Below, piece by piece: positions 1 through 12,279 of a stretch of DNA of 64,000 nucleotides (its first letter is position 1; every line of letters begins with the position of its first letter). The DNA lies in NCBI RefSeq assembly GCF_000204055.1, contig NW_006768856.1:183127-247126 (forward strand), written 5' to 3'. A program made the translations under genes and the position numbers. The notes under the pieces are model-generated. The model worked only from the letters and a program-made list of their open reading frames with translations, searched no databases and had not been told where the DNA came from. The stretch comes from Melampsora larici-populina 98AG31 (taxonomy: Eukaryota > Basidiomycota > Pucciniomycetes > Pucciniales > Melampsoraceae).

Positions 1-2959
1 GAGCACGCTTGGAGAGATTGAAGAAGAACGGAGAAGGAGATTGATGGAGACGTCTAGACGACTTGCTCGAGAAAGTGATCCGAGAGCAAAGTTTGTGAAA
101 TCGAAACATACTCATAATCCTTCGAATCATCAAAGACTTTCGGTTCATGAACCATCGTATCGGATCAGTAGAAGTTCTTTACTTGCTTTGCCTACTTGTC
201 ATGGTCAAGGGATAACAGACTTTCCTCCTACGCCAAGGTCTTGGGTGCCATTGGGGTCTTCGAATGAAAGTCTTGATGATTCTAGTGAAGGTGATGATGA
301 GGATGATGAGCTGCTTGGTATGGTTGGGGAAGGAGTTGATGGTGGTCAACCTGGTTCGTCTGATTCTGATTCTTCTTCGGATAATGAAGATGTTGAAGGA
401 AAACAGAGTGGGGTTCGAATGGGATCTAAAGAAGATAAAGAAACGATTATATCGAATATCTTGAAACTTGAAGCATCATTAAAGAAAGTCTTGGAATTCA
501 ATTTACATCAATACAAGAATCCTATGAATAAAGTTGATCAAACGAAAAAGAAAAAGAAGAAGAAGAAAGAAGATAGGATTTCATCGAGGACGAGGGATCG
601 GTTGAGGAATTGGGCAAGTGAACTTGGATCACAAGTGATCTATGATCCAGGATTAGAGAGTTTGATCGAAAGACTTTTACCAAGGAAGGAGTCACTGAAA
701 AGTAGATGGATGAACCGAACTGCTAAACCTGAGAAAAGTTTATCAGAAGGAGAGATACCAAGGATCGAAAGGATTGAGTATCATATACCTAGAATTGATG
801 ATTTAAAACTTGGATCTCATGAAGAAGAAGAGGATGGAGGAGGAGGAGGATCGAACTGGAAAACTTTGAGAGCTACTATGGTGCTCGTTAAGACTAATCT
901 AGGACAACAGAAGTTGGGATTCCCTTTGAGTGAATTGAAGGATTGGAGTAAGTTTGGACTCGAACCTGTGAGTGGGAAAAGAGATGTTTGTGTTTCGGTG
1001 GTTTTGCCTAGGGGGAAAGGGTCTGATAGAGGAAGAAGAAGAAGAGAAAGAGGGAGAGATGCGGATGGAAGAGAAAGAGATGAGGAAGGAAGAGAAGATG
1101 AGGAGGAAGAGGAGGAAGAGGAAGAAGAAGAAGAAGAAATTAGAGTGATGAAACGTTGGCTTGAAAAGTTTTCATTTGCTTATAATGTGAGTGATTCTTA
1201 AAATTCTTTTAGGAATTGAAAACTTGAACCAAATTGATTGTTCTTTGGGTATTTTTTTCTAGGCTGGTAAATTTGGACAAATGACGATTGGAAAAGTTCA
1301 TCGTAGTGAATATTCATCAACTGAATTATCCAAAGAAATCGAAGAGATGATTGAAAGTTTAGATCGAGTGAAATCGACTCGACATGCATGTTTGATAGTG
1401 ATTGATAAAGTAGAAGATTTCAGAGGGATGATGATTGGAATCCGACAAATCAAAGGACCCGATTGTAGACCAGTGACAAGATTAATGATTGATCGTCAAG
1501 AGTTTCAAGATGAAGAGTTTTCAAAAATGATTAAGTATTCATTAAGGTTATATGATTCGATGAAGATCTTAGTAGATAGGTTTAGATCTCCTGGTATAAG
1601 TTTTGAAACTGGAACTGAAACTTCTCCAAATGCATCTCAAATCCAAAGTTCACCATCTTCTAGTCTATTGATGAGAAGTCGATCAGAATCAAGTTGTAGT
1701 AGTGATTCATCTATCTCTACCATCGAAAGTGGTGTAGATCAATTTAAAATCTTACCTAAACCTATCAAACGATTGTCTTTTGGGTTTGCTTATTATTTGA
1801 ATGGGTTTATTAAACCTTTACAGTTGAACTTGAGATGGCCAGCTAATGGGATCGATGTGAATTCTAGACATAGGTTTTTACATTTGAGTTATAAACTTTT
1901 AAAGAGTGATGAAGATCAAAAGGAAATGGTCATAGTTTCTTTACAAGATGAGTTAGGACAAGAGTTTGAGATTCGATTGAAGTTTATGGAACATCGGTAT
2001 CGTAGAGAGATTAGAAGACGTCAAAAGGAATCGAATGAGAAGTCGAAGGAAATTGGATTGGATCAAAAGGATAGGTTGGATCTGATTGTTAAAGTCGTTT
2101 GGAATGAGGTTGGAAAGGTTTTGGTTAGGTCTAGTGTTGAGTGGAGGGTAGTGATTGGGAAGATTGGAGTTATGGAACCTAATGAATACAAAGGTGATTA
2201 AGTTGATCTCTTCATATTAGAACAATGAACTGATTGAAATGATTTTTTTTTTTGGTTGGTTGGATAGCATGGTGTGAATTGTTATCACGTAAATTACCTA
2301 AATCAGATTTAGCATTTCATGTAACTTTATCATCTATTAGGTTAGATGGATTACCATTGATTAGAAGAAGAAATCTTAGATCTGAGATTGGATTTCAAAC
2401 TGATTTGAAGGAGAAAGTTATGATAGATTCAGAGGAAGGAGAAGAATTAGAAATCGTAGGAAATGAAAAAGGAGGGATTGAAGACAAAAGTAATGGGATC
2501 GAAAGAGTTTATGATAAAGAATCTGAAGGAAGTTATTGGATTATCAACGAATCTACTATCCGAACTCATTCGATCAATCTCAATTACCAATCATCAGAAG
2601 AAGAAGGATCAATGAATGAAAGAATAGTGAAAAGTTTGTGTACAAGTATGATTTATTTTGAAAAAGGAGAAAGGTTTAATGGGATTCGAATTGAAGTTTT
2701 AGGAACAGCTGCAAGCTTTCATTCGGTTTATAGTTTTAACCTTTTTCAACATCGTGAAGAGATGAATCATTCATTGATTCAGTTATCTAAACTTAGGATT
2801 TCTAGATCTTTAGTTTTTAGGAATGGGGCAAAGGATCAAGCTGTGCCTGCTCATTTGTTTGTCATTGGGTTTTTGGATAGGGTTTTGGGTGAGTATTGGG
2901 GACGGATTAGGAGCTTGGCTGAGGATGGGGATGTTGAGGTTGATGAGGATGAGGATTGA
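1..2959 (+). CDS. MED13: Mediator subunit Med13 (Ssn2/Srb9), C-terminal part, partial at window start
   Basis: The reading frame is open at the window edge, so the N-terminal part lies outside. Three exons are visible: 2-1186, 1263-2193 and 2268-2959, joined in frame across two GT-AG introns. The product would be the C-terminal domain of Med13, the large subunit of the Mediator CDK8 kinase module in the nucleus. The supporting motifs are WSKFGLEPVSGKRDV followed by VVLP, MKRWLEKFSFAY and GKFGQMTIG, which match the order of the conserved Med13 C-terminal signature (W-K-L-LEP then WL-LS-Y then GTH). After these come a strand-rich region ending in WRVVIGKIGVM and a final AWCELLSRKLP / VTLSS block. 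A long Arg then Glu low-complexity tract (about 1030-1140) interrupts the first block. The identification is from motif pattern only. If wrong, it is a large conserved nuclear protein of unknown role. Confidence 0.68.
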
Positions 2960-3717
2960 TTGGTTTGATTGATGGGTTTGTGAGGTTCTTGTTTTGGGGT
3001 GGTATGGGTTTTTTTGGAAGGAGTTTTCTTTTTTTTTTGAGTTTAGATTGATACGTTATAGATGAAGAGGTTTGATTTGTGGGTTGGTTTTATGTGGTTT
3101 TGTTTTTTTGGAAATTGGTTTTTTTACAAAATATATATAAAGGTTTGTTAAGAAAATTAAAGCAAGCAAGTAATTCAAAAACAAAATAAAATTATGAATC
3201 ATAAATGACAATTGTAAGAGCAACAGCAATAGGAAAGAAGATCCAATTTGTGAGTCTCTGTGTACAAAGAAGAGCAGTTGAGAGGAAATAATAGTCTCCT
3301 GGAAGGTTGTAAAAAAATGAGAAGATTGAGCGGTTGTGAAAGGATGAAAGTTTGAGTATTGATCACTTTGTCTGGTTCAGAGAGATGTCATGTGAAATGA
3401 TAAAATATACTTTCAGATAAAATTCAAGGCAAACCATCAGATTGTGAACGGTTTCAGATTGTGAACACTTGCGCTTGCTCTTTTGCCAATGAAGTCATTC
3501 TTGATTTTCTCATTAAATGATAATGATACATCTTAAGTCTTGATCCTATACTATACTATTAAATGATCCTGACATCTTTCTGAATACGTATGTACTGGAT
3601 CCTTTAGTTGATATAGAGATTCAAATCTAACTTATGAGGGGAAATCAAAGTCTTTAACTTTAGGTCTCCCTTTCTCTTGGTTCGATTCTTGAGATCACAG
3701 TTTTGATTTTTGATTCT
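2960..3717. other. 3' flank of MED13 and intergenic spacer
   Basis: T-rich then AT-rich sequence with AATAAA-like stretches near 3180-3195 that could serve MED13 polyadenylation. I see no coding potential. Confidence 0.5.
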
Positions 3718-3858
3718 TGATCAGGATTCATGACACCGCGGGAATGAATTAGTTCAAAACCCGATTGAGGAAAGTTGCGGTGTCCGAGTCCGCAACTTCC
3801 TTCAATTGTGAATTTCGTTCGCAATACGTTCACAATGGGTTCACAGGTTCCCCTCGAG
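3718..3858 (+). repeat. Left arm of ~140 bp inverted repeat bracketing the 3.7-12.4 kb block
   Basis: This stretch runs from TGATCAGGATTCATGACACC to CTCGAG. It recurs in reverse complement at 12280-12417 with only scattered mismatches. The arms enclose the hAT/Harbinger composite but stop about 80-115 bp outside the hAT termini, and those short segments do not match each other. It may be the ends of a larger transposon or two copies of one MITE in opposite orientation. Confidence 0.75.
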
Positions 3859-5599
3859 ATGCCCTGTCTATTTGCTGTGTGTGTAAAGCATGTATACATA
3901 GCCAATACTCCCATTCACAGTATCAACTATCATTGATCTCATTCATATCTTTGGCTCCAGGCTCACTGTCATAGGGATGGCCGAATGGGTAAACTTGGAT
4001 GGTGAAGCAATCATACAACCAGAGACTCGTGGTTGCCAAAACTCTGCGGTGGCTGGAAGCCACTGGAATCAGCTCGTGAAAATGAGACAATTGCCTAATA
4101 CAGAGTTCGAGAAAACTCATGTGTGGTTTTCAGAAGAAAACTCATACAAATGAATCCCCAGCCTTCAGGAACCCATTTGTGGAGCAATACTCATAGAGTA
4201 TCGCAGCGAAAAAAGATAAAATATGTACGCAGGTGGATAGGTGATGAATTGCTTGTGTAGACAATCAAGAAGTTTGGTACTTAGATTGGAACTCATCTGT
4301 ACCGATATACACATGATATGATCTCGTTTTTGATCTAACTACATAGGTTTTTAATAAAAATGTGAAAAGACGAGCGACCGATCGATTATTGTGTGTAGGC
4401 AAGTAACAATGACGCTGATTTAATAAGTGAGACCTGTGTTGTATAACAAATATGTATGTATAAGTTGGACTTATTTGTATAACAACGTTTGAGGTCATTT
4501 TTCAATCTAAGCAAGTCTGTTGAAGACTTTAAAAGCATGACCAGGGGAATCTATACTTCCTCAGCAGCTACGGTTGCTTCATCATTATCGATCCAGTGAC
4601 GAAGAGAAACAAGATGACTGATAGTTTGAGTCGATAAGCGTGCACGATCGTCAGTTGTGATATTACCGGAGATAGAGAATACTCTTTCCACAGGCGCCCC
4701 AGACGCTGGGATAGTGAGATGATTGAATGCAAGCTTGGCGAGCAGAGGATACGTCCCCGAAGTGGCCATGCGCTGGTGGATGGGTTGCAGTGTCAGTGTA
4801 TGTAGAGATGATGTGACAAGATAGGTAAGGTACTCACATTCCAGTATGATCCAATATTCTCGTTTTTAAGGAGAGGGTGTTTTCCATCTAAGTACTTTTT
4901 CAGCTCGTCTTCTTCAAACTCTTCCTCATCACTATCAAAGATGTCGCAACCCGCGCTAGCGTAGATATCTTCTAGTGTTTGAAAAGTATTAGAAGCAGAT
5001 TTGGCATTCGTGTTCTTGCTTGTGACTGGCTGAGGATGAGTCGCAGTTGGTTTGATCTTATTGTACTCGATTCTGAGAGACTGAATGCCCAGTTTTTCAA
5101 CCGAAGCACTGAGACCGAATTGCTTAAAGGTACGTTGTCTGAGGCGTGGTTCGAGGATAGTTGCAATCAGAGTTTGGGGGTTATTGCACTCGTTGGTTAG
5201 ATACTTTGTTAGTTTCCTGTTCGCCGCAGTGCAAGCAGCCCCCCATGCACCTGGTGCTGATTCGCCAGCTCGTAGCCTCTTCTGGATGGTACAGAGTACC
5301 GCAAGTACACATTGTTTACGAGGCTGGTTTGATTGGAAGATTTGAGTTGTAGATTCAAATAAATCTAAGATTGGCATCATGAATTTAACCGCTGCCCATT
5401 GCTGATGAGTGATCGCAAATTTTGAGCGATCAGGGTGATCGGTGTAGAGTTACGGTACTCAAAACAACCAGGTCCGAGCTACCTTTGTCCGAAACCTACT
5501 TACATACATTTCATTTTTGCGGGGACAAGAGAAACTAGGATTTTCCCACCTGGTTTCTTGTTTTGAGGAGCCCTTTGCCATCTACCACTCCTCAACAAC

Positions 5600-7241
5600 A
5601 TGCCTCGTGTAGGCACCCGAGCCCAGCTGATATCCGATCTCGTGAAATCATCGCTTCATCTCTTATCGGTCATCAATCTCACATACCAGTCGCCTTTGTA
5701 CTTACCTCTACAAGCGTTTCTTCACTTTGAATTGATGAAATCTGGCACCTTATTACTGCTTGAAAACTCTCAAGAATCAGTCACTATCTCAATGATCACC
5801 TTAGTCGGAGCACTCGAAACTTACCTGAATGGATGCTTGAACCTTCAAGAGGCCGAATCGAATCAAGTGGCCTTACGTGAACACTGTTTCCGGATTGGTG
5901 TGATACTTGGAGAAGCCCTCGAACAGACTGATAGAATACGTTACTTTGAAGATCGACTCTATGAAAACAGGAAGGACCTGCAACAAATACGTTTCACTGC
6001 GGTCTTCAATGGAAGCGATAGGAATTTTATGAAATATGTAAGTGTTTGAAGGTTCTTACCAGTTTGATTGATATGTGTCACTCACTGATCATTCAACATC
6101 ATTGCTACCTACCATAGGCTCGAATGTCGAAAGAAATTTTTTTTCGCCTTGTACCTTTGATTAGTGAAGACCTTGTGTTTCATAACGGCTCATCGCGGCC
6201 TCAATTACCAGTTGAGTGGCAACTGCTTGTGACATTATGCCAGCTAGGATTAAGTGGGAATGGTGGTAGTGCTTACATGATTGGACAGATGTTTGGGCTA
6301 AGTGGTGAGTAGGTGAATTAAATCGGGTTCTCTTCTGGTACAATATCTGATGTCCTGATGTTTCAGAGGGCAGTGTACATAATTTTACATCAAGATGTTT
6401 CGAGGCCCTTTTGAAATTGGAAAGCCAGTACGTCTACTGGCCTGACGCAGAAGAACGAACGATTATCAAGAAAGAAATTGGCGCAAGGTCCTTTTTTAAA
6501 GATTGCGTTGGATTCATAGACGGAACACTCATTCCTCTGGCCGTGGCTCCTCTCAAAAATCCAGAGGACTTCTGGACTCGCAAATTCATGTACGCACTCA
6601 ATTCGATGCTCGTTTGTGATCACAATGCTCGGATCATCTATGCGTTGCACGGTTGGTGTGGCAGTTCACATGACCAGCGTGTTTTTTCATCAACTCAGGT
6701 AAGTAAAACAGGTGTTTCGCATATCCAGCAAGAATCTTACTGATTGGTTATTGATTTGTTATGTCAGATTGCTCAACAACCCGATCAATTTTTCTCCGAG
6801 GGCGAGTACCTGTTAGCCGATTCGGGTTACACATGTACCCAGAACGTTATTCCAACATTCAAAAGCCCCCGTACCTATGGATTAGATCTATTGAAAAAGG
6901 AATTCAACACCGCACTCAGTGAGCAACGCGTGGTCAGTGAACACGGCAATGGCATGCTCAAATTGCAATTCCAATCTCTACGGGACATGCGACTCATCTT
7001 AAAGGATGCACGAACCGCTACGCATGCTGTCAACTGGATTCGTGTCGTGTGTCTCCTGCATAACTTCACGCTGAAGAATAGGGACAGCTGGAAACCGGAA
7101 CAGCCTGCTGATATTAATGATGATGACCCACCTCAAGATGATCTACCTGTCAATTATGATCATAATGCATCTTATGCAAGAAGAAACGAATTATTGCATG
7201 AGTTCAGAAGATGGCAGTCGTGCAATAATTCGCAAGGGTAA
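5600..7241 (+). CDS. PIF/Harbinger DDE transposase (DDE_Tnp_4 type)
   Basis: Four exons (5600-6037, 6118-6304, 6367-6698, 6768-7241) give 476 residues in frame. The catalytic triad of this family is visible: Asp in CVGFIDGTLIPL, Asp in YLLADSGYT, and Glu in VVSEHGNGML. Other family features are LCQLGLSGNGGS before the catalytic core, HGWCGSSHDQRVF, and the C-terminal WIRVVCLLHNF. The protein would cut and join element ends in the nucleus together with the Myb/SANT partner encoded convergently at 7894-9462. Exons 2 and 3 (187 and 332 nt) have exactly the same lengths as those of the transposase in the second Harbinger element (42955-44574), which supports the splice model and common descent. 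Confidence 0.9.
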
Positions 7242-7893
7242 AAGCAATCTTATCTTTTTGTAACCAAAGTTTTGATCGATTTTGTGGTTCAGTTATAATC
7301 AAATTAAAAAATTTAGTGCAAGCAAGTGTTTCATTGTTATTTAGGTAGCTATTAAAAAAATCAGTAAAAGTTTTTTGATATGAATTTATTTGATGTTGTT
7401 TGGTAAATTGAAATAAAAAAAAAGTTGGTGATTTTTTTCAGATATTTGAATTTGCCGAGTTTTCAAAAAAAGAAAGTTGGTGATTCTCTTCTGAGATTTG
7501 AACTTGCCGAGACGATCAGATCTCTACCAAGCCTCAAAACTTGATAAAGATCTGATCCAAGTTATTTTGATGACTTGGAAAAACTTTTCAAGTCTAAAAT
7601 CTTGATAAAGATCTGCTCCGAGTATTTCAATTACTTGGTTGGCACTTGGTGTTCATCAATAGTTCTCAGCAAATTATTTGGAAGCACTCCTTGTATTTCT
7701 TACGACCAGCAGACAAACAAAGAATCACACATAAGTTGCGCACACATTTAGATATCAGGCCTAGAACCAAATTTTGGAAGTCTTGCACAAAAACAACTGG
7801 TTTAACACTTGCGCACACAAATTGATATTAGAGTATAATTATATTATAAGATATATTGAAAATTTTAGTAATAGTCGCGCGAACAAATGGCGA
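7242..7893. repeat. AT-rich spacer with two short tandem duplications
   Basis: The spacer lies between the convergent Harbinger genes. A unit with AAAGTTGGTGATT...GAACTTGCCGAG occurs at about 7420-7462 and again at 7470-7512. A second unit, CTTGATAAAGATCTG followed by CAAGTTATTTTGATGACTTGG-like sequence, occurs at about 7540-7580 and 7603-7640. I see no coding potential here; terminators of both genes presumably lie in it. Confidence 0.5.
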
Positions 7894-9462
7894 TTAAAGG
7901 CCAGCGGCCATCTCATCTGCAAGCTTCATCGCCTCTTCTTTAGACATTCCTGCCGAGATAAGCTGAGTCACCCATTGAATCTTTTCGCGCGCCATAGTGA
8001 GTTTGTCAACCGATGATGGACCCTGTTCGAGTGCTTTGACCGCGGCTCTTTCAGCTTTAAGTTCGCGATCAAGCTTGAGCAGGCTCAACTCAGCCTGCTT
8101 GGTTACAAGCTGCTCGTCTAAGGCCCTTTTTTTGGCAACGGCTTCAGGAGAGAGTTCGCCATCATTACCTCGCTTGTCATTTCTAGCTGGCGAGCCGTCC
8201 AATCGAGATCCAAGGAAAGAGATGAAGGCTTGAGTCGAGGTGGCCATTTGGTCTTTCAGATCCTGGTGGTCACTGGCGTCCTTCTTTCGGTCTCCAGTAA
8301 GTTCTTTTAAGTCTGACATGGTAGGCAAGGATGATCGGACTGATTTAGTTATATCATTCTTCTTGGAGGTAGATGGTCTTTGAGGAGTCTCGCTAGCAGG
8401 TTGTTTAAAGACAGCAGGGGGCATTGGTTGAGTGTGGCTACTACTGGAAATACTGATGCTCGATGGGCGTTTGAGCATGGGTGGCAGAATATCTTCTGGA
8501 TCAGGTGTTTGCAAGGAAGGATCAGGAGAGGGCGATCGGCTGATGGGGGGGGTCGCGTTCCAAGATTCATCAAAAGCCATGGACTCGGTCAAAGTGAGAG
8601 AATAGTCAGTTGACTCGGTTTTGTTTGGGGTAGGCTGGGCACTCGGAGCGTTGGCTGTGGTGGGATTCAATTGGGCAGAGTGAAACACCTCGGCAGTAGC
8701 TAGTGGTTCGTTTCCAGGACGGTCACCCATGAGCGGTTCAAGCTCTTCGTAAAACCGACATAACCGTTTCAACATTTCTGACACGGAGTAGGAGAAGACG
8801 TTAGTATAGGTGAATCATAAAACACATAAACAAAAACCTTACCGTTGGTTGTACTGGCAGCCTTCGATCTGATGGCATCACCGGTATCATCATCGTACTC
8901 TACTTCAGGATCGGCTTGTAAGTCATTGATATCATCCTCGGCCTGCGCCAAGATCCCAGCTCCGGTCTGTTTACGCCACCCTTGAGCGGTTCGAAACTTG
9001 GTTTCGAAAAGTTCAATCTAGGTGGGAAGATTTGACTGTCAGAAATGGGAAATTCAAGAAGAAGATTAACAAAAGCCGTACCTGCTGCTTGCAGCCCTTC
9101 CAGGTACGAGCAATAAAACCCTTCGCCACGAGATACTTGGCACATCTCTCGGAGCACTCTTTCTTACTTGGAATGCCTGCTCGGTATGCAGAGTAATTGG
9201 TCGAGATCATATCAGAAGCATTCATACACATCCAAATCACATCTTCTGGACCGTCTTGATCGCCCCAAGTAAGTCCCAACCATTGAACGATGCCTTCAAG
9301 TGAATTTTTACCCTCCTTGTTGAGATCTTTAAGCCACGAAACCTGTCTCTGTCTCATAAGTGCTGCGTGGTGAGGTGGATTCGCGCTGGGATCATCCGTA
9401 GTTGGTTTGGTCCGATGACTGCCACGTTTGGGAACCGGATCCGAAGGAGACTTGGAAGTCAT
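7894..9462 (-). CDS. Harbinger element 1 Myb/SANT-like DNA-binding partner
   Basis: Three exons (9462-9082, 9017-8843, 8777-7894) give 479 residues. Residues 40-130 resemble the trihelix Myb/SANT-like domain of PIF/Harbinger partner proteins: a Trp-rich helical segment (QVSWLKDLNKEG, LGLTWGDQDG, YRAGIPSKKEC) ending in ARTWKGCKQQ, then IELFETKFRTAQGW. The middle carries FYEELEPLMGDRP, a motif also present in the partner of the second Harbinger element. The C-terminal third is Ser/Pro-rich then charged and helical (KKRALDEQLVTKQAEL), ending in KEEAMKLADEMAAGL. In known Harbinger systems this protein binds subterminal DNA and helps nuclear import of the transposase; that role is inferred here. 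Confidence 0.78.
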
Positions 9463-11756
9463 TTGAACCGTTGGAGCGTGAGGCTGGGTAGATGGTGAGA
9501 GAGAAGAGTTACCAGAGGACTGGCGAGAGATTGGAGACCTGAATAGCGGGTAGGGAGAGTGGAGACCCGAAGAGCGGGGTGGGAAATCAAGCTTACAAAC
9601 TAGGTGCTGGCGTGTATGTTCAAAAAAAACCTATTTCAGCAGAGACATAGAATGATCTAGAAAGTAGGTTTTGGACAAAGGTAGCTCGGACCTGGTTGTT
9701 TTGAGTACCGTAAGTGTTAGACTGGTCTTCAGCTCGAGTGCCCGACGAATCTGAAATACATAAGATAAGTTTTTTATCTTATTAGCACCAATGATGATAA
9801 GAAATGACTTACAACATAATACTAATAATTCCAACGAGTTGAAGGTGCTCCAATTGGCAGCACCTTTCGGTCGCTTGTACCAGCTCGAATCCCCTCAAAG
9901 TATTCCAGCTCTTGAGGTGACTTACGAATATTGACGTTGAGAGCACGGAAACCTGTAACAATTGAGCTCTTGACCTTCTTCTTAGTCCCATGGCTGGCAG
10001 ATGTGGTATTGAGAGGTGGTAGCTCAGTTGAGCGTGGTTGGGTTTGTCCTGAAAGATCTGGAACAGCAAATGAGTTCTGATCGATGCGAAAATCCGTATC
10101 AATTAAACCGGATGCGTCCTGAGTCTCCGAGATTGGCTGATCGAGAGCTCGGAGGGCTAATTCAGGTAATGGAGGTGAAGATTGTCTTGCATTGAGACTC
10201 GAGTCATCCTGAGATTCAGCTGAAGGGGATTCAATTAAAAAAGTTGCTTCACTTGAGGCCAAGTCTTCCTCTCGAGAGCCTATACCTGACGTCTCAAACT
10301 CTAATAGCTCTGATGGGGTCAGTTCACCCATGGCTTCTAAGAAGTCTTTTGCTACCAAGTTGATGACATGACACATGCATCCATGAAACTTTGTTGCAGT
10401 TGACCAATTGATTCCGATCCTAGCATAGCGTTCTCCCAAGAAATCCATCATTTTCCGATTGTTTGATGCATTATCTGCTGTGACAGCAAAGTGTCTTCGA
10501 AGAATGCCTCGCTCGTCTAAGATGTCCCAATAAGTATTAGCCATTGCCTCTCCTGTATGTCGACCCTTCAAGACCTACAGGACACGGTAGGTCAGTCATT
10601 GTGATTGATAAAGAGATCATCAGATAAAAGTGTATTGAGTACATACCTGGAATTGGAGAAGTCTGCGACAGAACTTTCCATGAGCGTTGAAAAAGAAAGC
10701 ACAAACAGCCATGTAACTGTGAGTTGAGTCGGGGGATGTCCAGGTATCTGTTGCAGTTGATATAGCTCCAGGGCATGCTTTTAGTTCATATAACAGCTTT
10801 TCTTTAAGATCATAGTAAAGTTCCGTTGAATCGGCCTTGATAGCGTGCCTTCCTGGCCACCTAAAGTGCGGTGCAATTGAATTCATCGCATGCTGCATGT
10901 GTCGGCCCTCGAAAAGTGAGAAAGGTAAAGATTTTGATACCACAGCTGCCACAAGCAGTCGGCGTTGATCTTTCATTCTAGCTGCAGCTTCAACAGGGTC
11001 TTCACCAGGACGGATTGCACCCGGCGCTCCAGTCATAAAAGCGTTTGTAAGACCGGGACACTTTGCTCGATGCTTATGTAGGTTTGAATTTGAGGGGGTC
11101 TTCAAAGTCATTGCCGTACTGGAACATGCCACGTTAGAAATATGAAAAACAAGTTAGTATAAATGTAGACACTTACGTGCAGTGTCTACATTTATAGATC
11201 ACTGGAATCGGGCCTTCAGGATGTTCATCATTGATGATGCCTTGTACTGGCTCCTACAATTACAATGGAAGTAATTATAAGAGATACACTTATTGTAATA
11301 AACAGGCTTAACACAAGTAGGACTGACCTCAAAGTACTCGTATACCAGGGCAGCTTTTTTTGAAGCTGAATCGTTAGAAAGATCCATGAGGTTTGTTGAA
11401 TCGGGATCAACACCCAACTGTTCCATCACTGAATCACCCGTTGGCATTTGTTCAGACTCAGCCTGACTACCTATAGCTATCAGATTAGGAGCTGATGCAC
11501 GTCGGTGACTGGCATATGGTGATTGAGCTGACCGGCTCAGAGTCGGAGTCTTTCCCCCTCGGACAGAAGAGTTTTTGGTAGCTTTAGGCATCAGAAAATT
11601 GGGATTTGAAAAATAAAAAAAATACGAGTAAAGTGGATATTGAAAAGCAGGAGTAAATTCTGTGTAAGAAGTGGAGATTGACTTGTAGTCACTGGTCAGT
11701 AAGTTAAATGATAGATGGAAGGCGGATGCTGGCAAGTTTGGACACAAGAGGGACAC

Positions 11757-12279
11757 CTTGTGAACCTTGTGACTTGTCTCAGCAAAGTCTCAAAGCCGAG
11801 TAACAAGCCAGGCTTATGACTCAAGACTCTTCAAGCATGCAAGAGGAAACATGGGGCTTGCTCAGTTTAACAAGTCAACGGGTTTAGTAAAACAAAATCA
11901 TGACAATATATCATATTGCAAAGGTTGGCTGAAACTCGCTGTTCCGTACTCTTACTCTGTTTAATCTTAGGCACTGAGATTCATACTCTGTTTCATTCCG
12001 TGCCATGTGTGAGTAACTAGATTCTCACATTGCTTTATGACATAAAACTCACACCCTATGGATGGCGCTTCCCTGCACACTTTTCCCCTAGAAACACTCA
12101 TACAGTTTCTCTGTATGAGTACTCAGACTCATACAGATTGCTAATCTGAAGCCACGTAGAGTCTGAGTAGAGTATTGCCCTACCCATTTGGCCATCCCTG
12201 GTCAGAGCTGGCAGAATGGTTGCATGACAGCAATTCCAGGTGAGCTGTTGCTCTGTGTGTTATGTTGTGTATGGTATCG
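11757..12279. other. 5' flank of hAT transposase 1 to right end of hAT element
   Basis: No coding potential. Contains short direct and inverted repeats built on CTCATACAG (12097-12135), probable subterminal repeats of the hAT element, and the right hAT terminus at 12181-12200. Confidence 0.4.

Larger units (their letters stand above)
5451..9712. mobile_element. PIF/Harbinger element 1, complete, 4262 bp
   Basis: Terminal inverted repeats of about 50 bp start TACGGTACTCAAAACAACCA and differ at about one position. The element is flanked by the 3 bp direct repeat AGT (5448-5450 and 9713-9715), as expected for PIF/Harbinger insertion. It carries two convergent genes: a DDE transposase (5600-7241, plus) and a Myb/SANT-like protein (7894-9462, minus), the two-protein set these transposons need. 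Both genes have continuous frames after splicing, so this copy may be autonomous or recently so. Confidence 0.9.
4551..11591 (-). pseudogene. hAT transposase 1, broken by a stop codon and by a Harbinger insertion
   Basis: Six exons can be read on the minus strand: 11591-11328, 11253-11177, 11118-10647, 10574-9813, 9750-9713 continuing at 5447-4838, and 4772-4551. Together they give 815 codons in one frame if the Harbinger element and one target-site copy are ignored. Recognisable hAT blocks are a zinc-finger-like N-terminus (HKHRAKCPG), CPGAISTATDTWTSPDS, VTADNASNNRKM, a CMCHVINLVAKD block, STRWN, and the C-terminal dimerisation block with PASGAPVERVFSISG. One in-frame TAG at 9824-9822 follows TRWNY, inside the conserved region. 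The copy is therefore inactivated twice. The start at 11591 (MPKATKNS) is the first ATG in the frame and is a guess. Confidence 0.85.
3972..12200 (-). mobile_element. hAT element 1, interrupted by Harbinger element 1
   Basis: Its probable termini are TAGGGATGGCCGAATGGGTA at 3972 and the inverted CAGGGATGGCCAAATGGGTA ending at 12200, which fit the CAGGGATGGC-like ends of many hAT transposons. Between them lies one hAT transposase gene on the minus strand, split by the Harbinger insertion at 5451-9712. Without the insertion the element would be about 3.96 kb. The motif ACTCATA(C) recurs near both ends, a possible subterminal transposase-binding repeat. I found no convincing 8 bp target duplication next to these termini, so the exact ends are uncertain. 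Confidence 0.7.

Noticed and set aside
3670..3700. GGTTCGATTC, resembling a tRNA T-loop
   Set aside because: No acceptor, D or anticodon stems can be formed around it. I found no tRNA, rRNA or CRISPR array in the window.
4972..5352. Several antisense frames opposite the hAT transposase
   Set aside because: They are shadows of the coding strand, which carries clear hAT motifs.
11199..11756. Long minus-strand frame starting MSLLCPNLPASAFHL
   Set aside because: It reads through upstream sequence and through the first intron of the hAT transposase; the spliced model from 11591 is better supported.
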